Assembly (NCBI GenBank): GCA_910579205.1
Contig: CAJTTD010000002.1
Coordinates: forward strand, 174,986-238,985
Source: an uncultured Christensenella sp.
GTDB lineage: Bacteria > Bacillota > Clostridia > Christensenellales > Pumilibacteraceae
Length of the DNA stretch: 64,000 bases
Direction: 5' to 3'
In this document: one piece after another, positions 1 to 7,607 of the stretch
Layout: each line of letters begins with the position of its first letter
Position numbering within the stretch: the first letter of the stretch is position 1
Translations under genes and position numbers: made by a program
The notes under the pieces: generated by a model
Told to the model about the DNA's origin: nothing
Seen by the model: only the letters and a program-made list of their open reading frames with translations
Database searches by the model: none

Positions 1-1
1 T

Positions 2-319
2 ATAGGCGAGGCGTGCTCGCCCGAGCTTATAGAGCGCTTGATCCCCGTCAACGTCTTGCTCATCCCCGTCGGCGGCAATTATACCGTCGATGCGGAAATG
101 GCTAAGGAATACGTTGACAGACTTATGCCCGACATAGTTATCCCAATGCATTACAAGATAAAGCATTGCGAATTGGATATCGATAAAGTGGATCAGTTTT
201 TGCGCTTGTTCGACAGCGCCGATATAACGGAAGACGTAGACGAGCTGGAGCTTGATAGGACCGACTTCGACGAGGGCAGCAACACCAAAGTTGTGGTCAT
301 GAACCGTTCGGAAAAATAA
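2..319 (+). CDS. Metal-dependent hydrolase, metallo-beta-lactamase fold (C-terminal part)
   Basis: The frame is open from base 2, so only the last 105 or so residues are present and the true start lies before the window. The visible part has the features of the C-terminal third of the UPF0173/UlaG-like metallo-beta-lactamase hydrolases: the strand LLIPVGGNYT followed by helix, then the PMHYK motif, whose histidine is the last metal ligand in this family. The remaining zinc ligands (HxHxDH) are not visible. Substrate unknown. A strong hairpin terminator follows at once. Confidence 0.8.
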   Translation: MGEACSPELIERLIPVNVLLIPVGGNYTVDAEMAKEYVDRLMPDIVIPMHYKIKHCELDIDKVDQFLRLFDSADITEDVDELELDRTDFDEGSNTKVVVMNRSEK

Positions 320-340
320 GTATATAGGTATGCAGTTTAA

Positions 341-386
341 AAGCGTCGATAACGGCTGTCAGCCGCACGATATCGGCGCTTTTTAT
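341..386 (+). terminator. Rho-independent terminator after the hydrolase
   Basis: An 11-bp stem pairs 341-351 with 371-381 (one G-U pair) and is followed by a run of T. Confidence 0.75.
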
Positions 387-476
387 GTGTATTTTTTGCC
401 GTTCGGCGCTTATTTTATAAAAAATCAGACTGTAAATTCATAAATTACATTAAAAACAGATTAAAAATTAATAAAA

Positions 477-492
477 TTAATGTAAACATTAA
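477..492. promoter_or_regulatory. Inverted repeat TTAATGT-AA-ACATTAA
   Basis: A perfect 7-bp inverted repeat with a 2-base centre, placed upstream of the -35 box at 511. It fits an activator or repressor site. Inference only. Confidence 0.35.
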
Positions 493-510
493 AAATATTA
501 ATAAAAATAC

Positions 511-539
511 TTGACATCATTAATTTTAGGATATATAAT
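511..539 (+). promoter_or_regulatory. Sigma-A promoter of the DUF2089 operon
   Basis: TTGACA at 511-516, a 17-base spacer, and TATAAT at 534-539: both boxes are perfect consensus. The predicted leader to the ATG at 625 is about 80 bases. Confidence 0.85.
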
Positions 540-624
540 TCATTCATACCGATAAGATGAGCACGGGGCGGAAGCGATAGGTACCGTCGCGCCGCATGCT
601 TGTAAAGGTAAAAAGGAGAATGCT

Positions 625-984
625 ATGTTAAAAGCTCCCACAAGATGTCCCATCTGCGGCAAGCCTACGCATGTGGCCGTGATCAAATGCGGCGGTTGCG
701 GAACGACTATCAACAATAAATTCGGCTTTTCCGCGTTTGACAGATTGGACGATAAGCAGCTCGAATTCGCGCTCGCATTTATAGAGTGCGAGGGTTCGAT
801 AAAGGAAATGGAAAAACGGTTCGAGATATCGTATCCCACGGTAAAAACGCGCCTTGCCGAGATAAAGAAGCAACTCGGACTGACGGGCGGCAAGTCGTAT
901 AGGATGGGTATACTCGAAGAACTTCAGCGCGGTGCGATACAAGTAGACGACGCGCTCAAATTGATAAAAGATAAGGGGGAATGA
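625..984 (+). CDS. DUF2089-family zinc-finger/HTH-like protein
   Basis: 119 residues, matching DUF2089. The N-terminus holds two CxxC pairs (CPIC and CGGC, residues 8-26) that would bind one zinc. The middle (residues 35-92) looks like a helix-turn-helix with YPTVKTRLAEIKKQLG as the probable recognition helix region. The last 25 residues (ILEELQRGAIQVDDALKLIK) resemble the short SHOCT-like helical pair. A role in transcription control is likely but not proven. RBS AAAAGGAG lies before the ATG. The stop overlaps the next ATG by 4 bases, so the two are translationally coupled. Confidence 0.85.
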   Translation: MLKAPTRCPICGKPTHVAVIKCGGCGTTINNKFGFSAFDRLDDKQLEFALAFIECEGSIKEMEKRFEISYPTVKTRLAEIKKQLGLTGGKSYRMGILEELQRGAIQVDDALKLIKDKGE

Positions 985-986
985 TC

Positions 987-1991
987 ATGTCCGATCAAAG
1001 CAATAAAGAAATAGACATTGTAATGTCGCTCTATAACGAAGGTAAGATAACCGAACGTCAGCGCGACGATCTGCTCTCTGCGCTCGGTTACGACAAAAAA
1101 GCGGACAGCTCCGATAAAAAAACGATACGCGGTAAGTTCGTTACTTTCGCAATTGGCGGAATGAACAAAGCGGACGGCGAAGAAGCGAGCAGGCTGTGCG
1201 GCGAGCTTTGCAATGAATTGCGCGATCTCGACGGAGTGCGCTCCGTAAAGGTTTACAGAGAAGACGGCAAAACGCGCGCATACGTAAAAGGCGACTTCGA
1301 CGTCGGCGATGTGATGGCACAAGGCTCTTCCATGGGTTACGTGATGCAACCGATAAAATTCGCAGATGACGACGAGGACGACGATCTTCCGGATGACGAT
1401 GATTTCCCCGACGACGACGATCTATTCTGTTGGGACGACGATGAAGACGATGAGGACGATGAAGATGACGACGACGATGAAGACGATGAAGATGACGACG
1501 ACGATGATGAAAATGGAAACGGTAAGTCGGGCGGTAAACTTTGGAGCGATATAAGCGATTTGGGCGAAAAGATATCTCAGGCTACGCTAAAAGGCATAAA
1601 CGCCGCTAAAAACATCGGCATAAAGATATCCAAAGCCGTCAACGACGCCATGTTGACAACGGCGATCAACGGCGCCGATATTTCGATAAAAGACGGGGAC
1701 AATATGGTCATACATATCCGTCATGAAGATAACGCCAAGGCGAGCGGCGATATTAACGTATCGGTCGTGGCTAAAGGCGCAAACGGCAATACTCATTGTT
1801 TCGATACCGCCGAAAACGTAGAGAGCATAAAAGAAAAATGCCGCCCCGTGCTGTCGGACGAGATGTTTGCGGCGCTTACCGAAATGCTCGATAAGATGGT
1901 AGGGCAAAGATATATCGGTTCGTTCAATTACAGTAAAAACGGAGAAAACGTAAAGGTATCAGTCAGCGCGTGCAAGCGTGGGCGCAAGTGA
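987..1991 (+). CDS. SHOCT-like protein with a long acidic tract; function unknown
   Basis: About 334 residues. The ATG at 987 is preferred over 981 because the RBS AAGGGGGA ends too close to the latter. The N-terminus (IVMSLYNEGKITERQRDDLL) is a SHOCT-like helical pair as in YvlB/LiaX proteins and echoes the C-terminus of the upstream DUF2089 protein. A roughly 50-residue tract that is almost all Asp and Glu (1363-1515) separates the N-terminal domain from a C-terminal domain with amphipathic helix and beta-strands. No signal peptide or membrane helix is seen. It is probably a partner of the DUF2089 regulator. Function not recognised. Confidence 0.65.
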   Translation: MSDQSNKEIDIVMSLYNEGKITERQRDDLLSALGYDKKADSSDKKTIRGKFVTFAIGGMNKADGEEASRLCGELCNELRDLDGVRSVKVYREDGKTRAYVKGDFDVGDVMAQGSSMGYVMQPIKFADDDEDDDLPDDDDFPDDDDLFCWDDDEDDEDDEDDDDDEDDEDDDDDDENGNGKSGGKLWSDISDLGEKISQATLKGINAAKNIGIKISKAVNDAMLTTAINGADISIKDGDNMVIHIRHEDNAKASGDINVSVVAKGANGNTHCFDTAENVESIKEKCRPVLSDEMFAALTEMLDKMVGQRYIGSFNYSKNGENVKVSVSACKRGRK

Positions 1992-2019
1992 TCTTACGGG
2001 TAGCTTCGTATGTCAAACA

Positions 2020-2050
2020 AACGCGCGTTCGTTTTATGGACGCGCGTTTT
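2020..2050 (+). terminator. Probable terminator after the DUF2089 operon
   Basis: A 9-bp stem (2020-2028 with 2040-2048) with AACGCGCGT arms, followed by a short T run only. Confidence 0.5.
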
Positions 2051-2095
2051 GCGTGCAGTCGCTTATTAAAATGTATTTTTGCGGCTTAAAAACAC

Positions 2096-2124
2096 TTGTC
2101 AAAGATGTTTGTAAGTGTTATAAT
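2096..2124 (+). promoter_or_regulatory. Sigma-A promoter of rpsF-ssb-rpsR
   Basis: TTGTCA at 2096-2101, a 17-base spacer, TATAAT at 2119-2124. The leader is about 86 bases. No recognised S6:S18 leader motif was identified with confidence. Confidence 0.8.
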
Positions 2125-2216
2125 AAAAATAAGCGGTAAATTTTTATGCCGCGTCCTTACCCGTGCGAACGCAAATTTTGCCGTTGCCGCGGGTCGATAG
2201 ACCACAAGGAGGTATC

Positions 2217-2507
2217 ATGAATAACTACGAAATCCTTTACATCTTGTCCGACAAGCAAGATGCCGATGCCAAAAAGGCGTTGGTGGAAAAGTTCAAGGCG
2301 CTCGTTTCGGAATACGGCGAGGCGACGGTTGACGAATGGGGTTCGCGCAAGCTCGCATATCCTATCCAAACCAAAATTTCCGGCAAGCATTTCACGGGTC
2401 ATTACGTGTTGATGAAGTTCACCGCGCCGCCCGAGATCCCTGCCGAAATAGAGCGTCAAATGCGTATATCCGACGACATTATTCGGTTTATGATCGAAAG
2501 AGTGTAA
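2217..2507 (+). CDS. rpsF: 30S ribosomal protein S6
   Basis: 96 residues from the ATG at 2217, which has a strong RBS AAGGAGG; an upstream in-frame start is not used because it lacks one. It shows the typical S6 start (MNNYEILYIL), the central WGSRKLAYPI motif, and a C-terminal IRFMIERV strand. S6 binds S18 and 16S rRNA in the platform of the 30S subunit. First gene of the conserved rpsF-ssb-rpsR operon. Confidence 0.97.
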   Translation: MNNYEILYILSDKQDADAKKALVEKFKALVSEYGEATVDEWGSRKLAYPIQTKISGKHFTGHYVLMKFTAPPEIPAEIERQMRISDDIIRFMIERV

Positions 2508-2517
2508 GGAGAAAAGA

Positions 2518-2940
2518 ATGAATAAAATCATTTTGATCGGCAATCTTACACGCGATCCCGAAAGCAGCACCACTCAGGGCGGCGTTAATTTTACGCGGTT
2601 CAATATAGCCGTAAACCGTCCGTTTACCAATGCGGCGGGAGAGCGCGTAGCCGATTATTTCGACGTTATTTGCTGGAGACAGCTCGCGGAGCGTTGCGGC
2701 AAATATTTGTTTAAAGGCAGTAAAGTGGGTATCAACGGCTCGGTACAGCGCCGTCAGTACGAAGACCGCGACGGTATAAAGCGCACATCTTTCGATGTTG
2801 TGGCGGACGAAGTGGAGTTCTTGACGCCCAGAAGCACAACGGGTTACGGCAGAGAAAACAATTCGGGAGCGTATACGCCCGAAGAGCCGCACCCCATTTC
2901 CGATATGCAACCCATCGATAACGATGATTTGCCGTTTTAA
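2518..2940 (+). CDS. ssb: Single-stranded DNA-binding protein
   Basis: 140 residues with an N-terminal OB fold (MNKIILIGNLTRDPE; the FDVICWRQLAE strand; KGSKVGINGSV) and a short acidic tail ending in NDDLPF, the conserved partner-docking tip that recruits replication and repair proteins. It binds ssDNA as a tetramer. It lies 10 bases after rpsF with RBS AAGGAG and 23 bases before rpsR, the standard Firmicutes arrangement. Confidence 0.97.
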   Translation: MNKIILIGNLTRDPESSTTQGGVNFTRFNIAVNRPFTNAAGERVADYFDVICWRQLAERCGKYLFKGSKVGINGSVQRRQYEDRDGIKRTSFDVVADEVEFLTPRSTTGYGRENNSGAYTPEEPHPISDMQPIDNDDLPF

Positions 2941-2963
2941 TCTATAAAAAGGAGATAACCGTC

Positions 2964-3239
2964 ATGGATAAGAATAGAAACAGAAACAAAGCAGGCGACA
3001 GCGACGATAAGGTAAGACGCCGCCCGCGTCCAGCCAAAAAGCGCGTTTGCGAATATTGCCAGGGTCATGTAGACCATGTGGACTACAAAGACGCCGATCG
3101 TCTTAAAAAGTATATAGCCGAAAACGGCAAGATATTGCCGCGCAGAGCTTCCGGTCTTTGCGCCGAACATCAGCGCGACGTAACGACTGCCGTCAAGCGT
3201 GCGCGTATTATGGCATTGTTGCCTTTCCGCGGCGAATAA
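2964..3239 (+). CDS. rpsR: 30S ribosomal protein S18
   Basis: 91 residues. The basic N-terminal extension (about 25 residues, rich in Arg, Lys, Asn) is longer than usual. The core has KKRVCEYCQGH and LCAEHQRDV, giving a C-x2-C plus C/H set that would bind zinc, as in zinc-type S18, followed by the conserved KRARIMALLPF end. Last gene of the operon, followed by a strong terminator. Confidence 0.97.
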   Translation: MDKNRNRNKAGDSDDKVRRRPRPAKKRVCEYCQGHVDHVDYKDADRLKKYIAENGKILPRRASGLCAEHQRDVTTAVKRARIMALLPFRGE

Positions 3240-3259
3240 GGCTGTCTTATACAATTTTT

Positions 3260-3296
3260 AAAACGGGCAAATGCAATACGGTTGCCCGTTTTTCAT
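3260..3296 (+). terminator. Rho-independent terminator after rpsR
   Basis: An 11-bp perfect stem AAAACGGGCAA/TTGCCCGTTTT (3260-3270 with 3282-3292) followed by T residues. Confidence 0.9.
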
Positions 3297-3329
3297 TCAA
3301 ATACGAATTTAAGGAAATCTGTAATTTAA

Positions 3330-4907
3330 ATGATCAACGTATCCAATGTAAAACTTCAATTCGGTGCGCGCGTGCTTTTTGAAAACGTAAGTCTCAAATT
3401 TACGGGCGGCAACTGTTACGGCATAATCGGCGCGAACGGCGCGGGTAAATCCACGTTTTTAAAGCTTTTGTCGGGCAAGATCGAGCCGTCCAAGGGCGAG
3501 ATAAGCATAGGCAAGGGCGAGAGAATGTCGGTGCTCGAACAGAATCAAAACGCTTACGACAGTTATACCGTAATGGAAGCGGTCATTTGCGGACATAAGG
3601 AGCTTGCCGAAATTCGTCGCAAGCGCGAAATATTGTACGCCAAGTCCGACTTTACCGAAGAAGACGGCAATCTCGCCGCCGATCTGGAAACGCGCTACGG
3701 CGAGCTGGGCGGTTACGAGTGCGAGATAGACGCGGAGAGCTTGCTCAACAGCATAGGCATAGACAAGTCGCTGTATTACACGCCGATGTCGGAGATAGAG
3801 CCAAAGATCAAAGTCAAGGTGTTGATGGCGCAGTGTCTTTTCGGCAAGCCCGACATACTTCTATTGGACGAGCCGACCAACAACTTGGATATAAAGACCG
3901 TGCGTTGGCTGCAAGAGCATTTAAAGACTCTCGAGCTTGCCACCGTAATAGTCGTGTCGCACAACAGACACTTTCTCAACCAAGTTTGCACGCACATATG
4001 CGATGTGGACTATGCGGCTATAAATCTGTTTGTGGGTAACTACGACTTTTGGTACGAATCGTCCCAGCTGATATTGCGTCAACAGCGCGAAGCCAATAAA
4101 AAAGCCGAAGCGCGTATAAAGGAATTGCGCGAGTTTATAGCGCGGTTCTCGGCTAACGCGTCCAAGTCCAAGCAAGCTACAAGCCGCAAGCGCGAGCTTG
4201 ACAAGATAGAGATACAGGACATCAAGCCGTCGTCGCGCAAGTATCCGTACATCGATTACAAATTCGAGCGCGATCCCGGCAACGATATACTGCGCGTGGA
4301 AAAGCTGAGCAAGGAAGGTTATTTCCATAATATTTCGTTCAACGTGGGAAGAGACGACAAGATAGGCTTTTTGACCGATAATTCGCGTTCCGTCGCAGAG
4401 TTGTTCGACTGTATATTCGGCGATGGTCAAGCGGACTCGGGCAGAGTTATTTGGGGCAAAAACATAAAGCCCGCATACATGCCGCAAAACTACGACAAGT
4501 ACTTCGACGGTTGTTCTCTGTCCCTCGTAAAATGGATAGATCAGTGGTCGGAAAACCACGAGCAAGAGTATTTGCGCTCGTGGCTGGGCAGACTGCTGTT
4601 TTCGGGCGACGAGGCGTTAAAGTCCGCCAACGTTCTGTCGGGCGGAGAAAAAGCCCGTTGCATGCTCGCGCGCATGATGTTGCTATCGCCCAATTTCTTA
4701 ATATTCGACGAACCGACTAACCATCTCGACCTCGAGAGCATAACTTCGCTCAACAAGGGCATGATCAATTTCAAAGCGCCCATACTGTTTATCACGGCGG
4801 ACGAAGAGATAATGTCGTCCGTAGCCAACCGCGTTATAGTGATAGAAAACGGCGAAAAGACTTACGATCGCCCCGTTACGTATGACGAGTATATAGCGGC
4901 ATTGTAA
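3330..4907 (+). CDS. ABC-F family ATPase, YkpA-like, with one degenerate ATP site
   Basis: 525 residues, two ABC domains joined by a charged helical linker (about 245-300), no membrane segments: the ABC-F plan of ribosome-associated ATPases; closest in layout to Bacillus YkpA. Domain 1 has a good Walker A (GANGAGKST, 34-42) and Walker B (ILLLDEPTNNLD) but its signature is MSEIEPKIK instead of a GG-containing motif. Domain 2 has the reverse: Walker A is lost (GFLTDNSRS, 346-354), while LSGGE (436-440) and LIFDEPTNHLD are intact. In an ABC sandwich the two losses fall on the same composite site, so one site is canonical and one is dead. Start ATG has only a weak RBS. Confidence 0.9.
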   Translation: MINVSNVKLQFGARVLFENVSLKFTGGNCYGIIGANGAGKSTFLKLLSGKIEPSKGEISIGKGERMSVLEQNQNAYDSYTVMEAVICGHKELAEIRRKREILYAKSDFTEEDGNLAADLETRYGELGGYECEIDAESLLNSIGIDKSLYYTPMSEIEPKIKVKVLMAQCLFGKPDILLLDEPTNNLDIKTVRWLQEHLKTLELATVIVVSHNRHFLNQVCTHICDVDYAAINLFVGNYDFWYESSQLILRQQREANKKAEARIKELREFIARFSANASKSKQATSRKRELDKIEIQDIKPSSRKYPYIDYKFERDPGNDILRVEKLSKEGYFHNISFNVGRDDKIGFLTDNSRSVAELFDCIFGDGQADSGRVIWGKNIKPAYMPQNYDKYFDGCSLSLVKWIDQWSENHEQEYLRSWLGRLLFSGDEALKSANVLSGGEKARCMLARMMLLSPNFLIFDEPTNHLDLESITSLNKGMINFKAPILFITADEEIMSSVANRVIVIENGEKTYDRPVTYDEYIAAL

Positions 4908-4932
4908 TGCGTATTTATTTATAAAGCGCGGA

Positions 4933-4961
4933 GATACGTCAAATCATTCGGTTGACGTATC
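4933..4961. promoter_or_regulatory. Inverted repeat overlapping the glmU -35 box
   Basis: GATACGTCAA (4933-4942) and TTGACGTATC (4952-4961) are a perfect 10-bp inverted repeat with a 9-base loop. The right arm contains the -35 hexamer, so it could be an operator; it might also be a weak terminator for the ABC-F gene, but no T run follows. Confidence 0.45.
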
Positions 4962-4980
4962 GGCTTCAAAGGGGTATAAT
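4952..4980 (+). promoter_or_regulatory. Sigma-A promoter of glmU-prs, predicted leaderless
   Basis: TTGACG 4952-4957, spacer of 17, TATAAT 4975-4980. The ATG begins 7 bases after the -10 box, where transcription should start, so no room remains for an RBS. Confidence 0.75.
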
Positions 4981-4986
4981 ATAGGC

Positions 4987-6189
4987 ATGATAGATTTGGG
5001 TATCAACGGAGTGGTTCTCCGTATAAAGGACAAATCATTGGGCGACGTCGGCGAAATATCGGCGTTCGGAAAAACGCTGATCGATTGGGTGGGCGGGGCG
5101 TTCGGCGCACCGTTCAAGACGATCGAGCATTCTCAAGTCATAGACTGTTGCGAAAAGCTGCGCGCCGCAGTAGACCGCACGCGCCCCATTACCGTCGTGC
5201 TGTACTGCGACACACCGCTCGTTACTTCAAAGACTGTGGCGGCGGCGGTCAAGCAACTCCGCGAGAGCGGGCAGAACATGCTCAAATTGCCGCGCGGGTT
5301 CGTGTTTAAAACGGAGCATCTGTTTGAAGTGAACTCGCTGTATTTGGAAGCCCCAGTTGTGTCCGATCATGAGTTTGCCACGGTATCGGACGGGGAAGCG
5401 TTGTCGCGCATAAGCGACGCCATGAGACGGCGCATACTTCGTTTCCATTCTTCAAACGGAGTTAGGATAACGGATTTTTACAACACCTATATCGATTGCG
5501 ACGTTGTTTTGGGCGCGGGCGTTACGATAGAACCGTACAACTTTATTAAGGGTAAGACGGTGATAAAATCGGGCGCGACAATAATGCCCGGCAACTATAT
5601 AGAAAACTGCATCATAAATTCGGGCGCGCGCATAGACAGTTCCAGACTGTATAACAGCGTTATCGGCGAGCGCACCAAAGTCGGTCCGTTTGCGTATATC
5701 CGTCCCGATACCGTTATCGGCAGCGATTGCCGCATAGGCGACTATGTGGAATTGAAAAACTGCGTGATAGGCGCGGGTTGCAAGGTGAGCCATTTGTCGT
5801 ACGTAGGCGACGCGGAACTCGGCGACGAGTGCAACGTCGGCTGCGGCGTGGTGTTCGCCAATTACGACGGCAAAAACAAATACAGATCCATTGTGGGCAA
5901 GCGCGTGTTTATCGGTTCCAACGCGAATATAGTAGCGCCGGTCGTCATAGCGGACAGATCGTTTATAGCGGCGGGTTCTACTATCACCAAAGCCGTGCCC
6001 GAGCAAGCTTTAGCTATAGCTCGCGCAAGGCAGTCGGTCATACCCGATTGGCAAGGCAATATGTACGCTCCGCCGTCGGCGGCAAAAACCGAACCGCGCG
6101 GCGCGTTCAATCTCGTTCAGTACGACAACGGCATAATAGACGCGTCGTCGAGCGGCAATGCCGACAAGCGCGGCGACGGCGATATATAA
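4987..6189 (+). CDS. glmU: GlmU-type glucosamine-1-phosphate acetyltransferase with a reduced N-terminal domain
   Basis: 400 residues against about 456 for full GlmU. The C-terminal half is a left-handed beta-helix with the acetyltransferase signature: YIRP at 237-240, SHLSYVGDAE (His269 corresponds to the catalytic His) and ANYDGKNKYR (291-300), so GlcN-1-P acetylation looks intact. The first 155 residues are a shortened nucleotidyltransferase-like domain: the YCDTPLVT strand (73-80) is recognisable but the GxGTRM phosphate-binding loop and its lysine are absent, so UTP transfer is unlikely. The last 45 residues are disordered. It precedes prs as in Bacillus (gcaD-prs). The start is set by the promoter. 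Confidence 0.85.
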   Translation: MIDLGINGVVLRIKDKSLGDVGEISAFGKTLIDWVGGAFGAPFKTIEHSQVIDCCEKLRAAVDRTRPITVVLYCDTPLVTSKTVAAAVKQLRESGQNMLKLPRGFVFKTEHLFEVNSLYLEAPVVSDHEFATVSDGEALSRISDAMRRRILRFHSSNGVRITDFYNTYIDCDVVLGAGVTIEPYNFIKGKTVIKSGATIMPGNYIENCIINSGARIDSSRLYNSVIGERTKVGPFAYIRPDTVIGSDCRIGDYVELKNCVIGAGCKVSHLSYVGDAELGDECNVGCGVVFANYDGKNKYRSIVGKRVFIGSNANIVAPVVIADRSFIAAGSTITKAVPEQALAIARARQSVIPDWQGNMYAPPSAAKTEPRGAFNLVQYDNGIIDASSSGNADKRGDGDI

Positions 6190-6228
6190 AATTCAAAATC
6201 AACCTATATACATTCGGAGGAGATACCA

Positions 6229-7194
6229 ATGATAGCTCACGGCAACAAGATCAAATTGTTTTGCGGCAATGCGTGCAGAGGATTGGCGCAATCGATATCG
6301 GAACGGCTCAAAATGAAGCTTGCCGAAGCGGACGTAGGCAAGTTCAGCGACGGCGAGATTTCGGTGTCGTTAGGCGAGTCTGTGCGCGGTTGCGACGTAT
6401 TTGTAATACAGTCCACGTCTGCGCCCACAAACGACAATCTCATGGAACTACTCGTTATGATAGACGCGCTCCGTCGCGCGTCGGCGGGTCGTATAACGGC
6501 AGTCATGCCGTATTTCGGATACGCGCGTCAAGACAGAAAAGCTCGCGCGAGAGACCCCATTACCGCCAAGCTCGTGGCAGATCTCATATGCAAAGCGGGC
6601 GCGGACAGAATACTTACGATGGATCTTCACGCGCCGCAGATACAAGGCTTTTTCGATATCCCCGTAGACCATTTGTTGGGCGTGCCCATTTTGGCTAAAG
6701 CTATAGCCAACGAGCCGTTTATAAAAGAAGCGGGCGACGACTTGGTGGTAGTATCTCCCGACGTCGGATCGGTGGGAAGAGCGCGGCAGATGGCGCAAAA
6801 GCTCAACAAAACGCTCGCCATCGTAGACAAGCGCCGTCCCAAAGCCAACGTTATGGAAGTAATGAACATTGTCGGCGACGTGCGCGGAAAACGCTGTTTG
6901 ATAGTGGACGACATGATAGACACCGCGGGAACTATCGCTCAAGGCGCAAAGGCGCTCGTGGAAGTGGGCGGCGCGTCCGATGTTTACGCTTGCTGCACGC
7001 ACCCCGTAATGTCGGGACCCGCTATCGAACGGTTGCAAAATTCCGTAATACAAAAACTGTTTATACTCGACACTATAGAACTGCCGCAAGAGCGCAAGAT
7101 AGATAAATTCATTACGGTTTCCGTCGCGCCCATATTTGCCGAAGCCATAGCGGCTATCTTCGCAGATCTTCCCGTATCAAAACTCTACGACTGA
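6229..7194 (+). CDS. prs: Ribose-phosphate pyrophosphokinase
   Basis: 321 residues, full length for class I PRPP synthetase, which makes PRPP from ribose-5-phosphate and ATP for purine, pyrimidine, His, Trp and NAD synthesis. Motifs: GEISVSLGESVRG, the catalytic flexible region YARQDRKARARDPI, the metal-binding MDLHAPQIQGFFD, and the PRPP loop LIVDDMIDTAGTI. RBS CGGAGGAG. It is 39 bases after glmU and is likely co-transcribed. Confidence 0.97.
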   Translation: MIAHGNKIKLFCGNACRGLAQSISERLKMKLAEADVGKFSDGEISVSLGESVRGCDVFVIQSTSAPTNDNLMELLVMIDALRRASAGRITAVMPYFGYARQDRKARARDPITAKLVADLICKAGADRILTMDLHAPQIQGFFDIPVDHLLGVPILAKAIANEPFIKEAGDDLVVVSPDVGSVGRARQMAQKLNKTLAIVDKRRPKANVMEVMNIVGDVRGKRCLIVDDMIDTAGTIAQGAKALVEVGGASDVYACCTHPVMSGPAIERLQNSVIQKLFILDTIELPQERKIDKFITVSVAPIFAEAIAAIFADLPVSKLYD

Positions 7195-7235
7195 TAAAAC
7201 ATTCTATAGTATAATAAACCTTATCGTTACGATCA

Positions 7236-7278
7236 CTATGCGCCCTAAAGTTTTTGCCGACTTATGGGCGCATTTCTA
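7236..7278. terminator. Possible bidirectional hairpin between prs and spoIIID
   Basis: ATGCGCCC (about 7238-7245) pairs with GGGCGCAT (about 7266-7273). The T run after it is poor, so termination is uncertain; it sits between convergent genes. Confidence 0.4.
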
Positions 7279-7349
7279 TACTAAGATCATGATCGCATCG
7301 CGCGAAATGGGTGGGCGTGTATATAAAACATTTAGGCGGGCGATCGCGA

Positions 7350-7607
7350 TCACGTCGTCTTTTTTTGCGCGCACTTGCGTCTTGTCGCTTCGCCGCCGCG
7401 AAGATGGCGCACGCTCAGATTGTAATCGAGTATCTTTCGCACTTTGTCGTAAAGCACGGGATCTGTCTTTGCCAGACGTTCGGTAACGTCTTTGTGTACG
7501 GTGGACTTGCCCAAACCGAATACAGCCGCCGCTTCGCGCACCGTGGCGGAGTTCTTTATTATGTAATTTCCGAGTTCCGATGCGCGAACGTCCGTGTTTT
7601 CCAACAT
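7350..7607 (-). CDS. spoIIID: Sporulation transcription factor SpoIIID
   Basis: 85 residues from the ATG at 7607, with a GGGGG RBS 5 bases upstream; a longer TTG start is less likely. The protein shows the family signature: an HTH with TVREAAAVFGLGKSTVHKDV and the almost invariant end ILDYNLSVRHLRGGEAT, followed by a basic tail. SpoIIID is a small DNA-binding activator/repressor that works in the mother cell with sigma-E during sporulation. It stands alone and convergent to prs. In many Clostridia it is next to spoIIQ; here a SpoIIQ-like gene lies 34 kb away. Confidence 0.93.
   Translation of the reverse strand: MLENTDVRASELGNYIIKNSATVREAAAVFGLGKSTVHKDVTERLAKTDPVLYDKVRKILDYNLSVRHLRGGEATRRKCAQKKTT

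Larger units (their letters stand above)
387..624. other. AT-rich intergenic region upstream of the DUF2089 operon
   Basis: No coding sequence is seen. Bases 410-530 are very AT-rich with short A-tracts, like an UP element or an intrinsically bent region, and lead into a consensus promoter. An inverted repeat TTAATGT-AA-ACATTAA at 477-492 lies about 18 bases before the -35 box and could be an operator. Confidence 0.5.

Noticed and set aside
1366..1554. Second ORF in the Asp/Glu tract (Thr/Met-rich frame)
   Set aside because: It is a product of the GAC/GAT/GAA repeats read in another frame, with no RBS.
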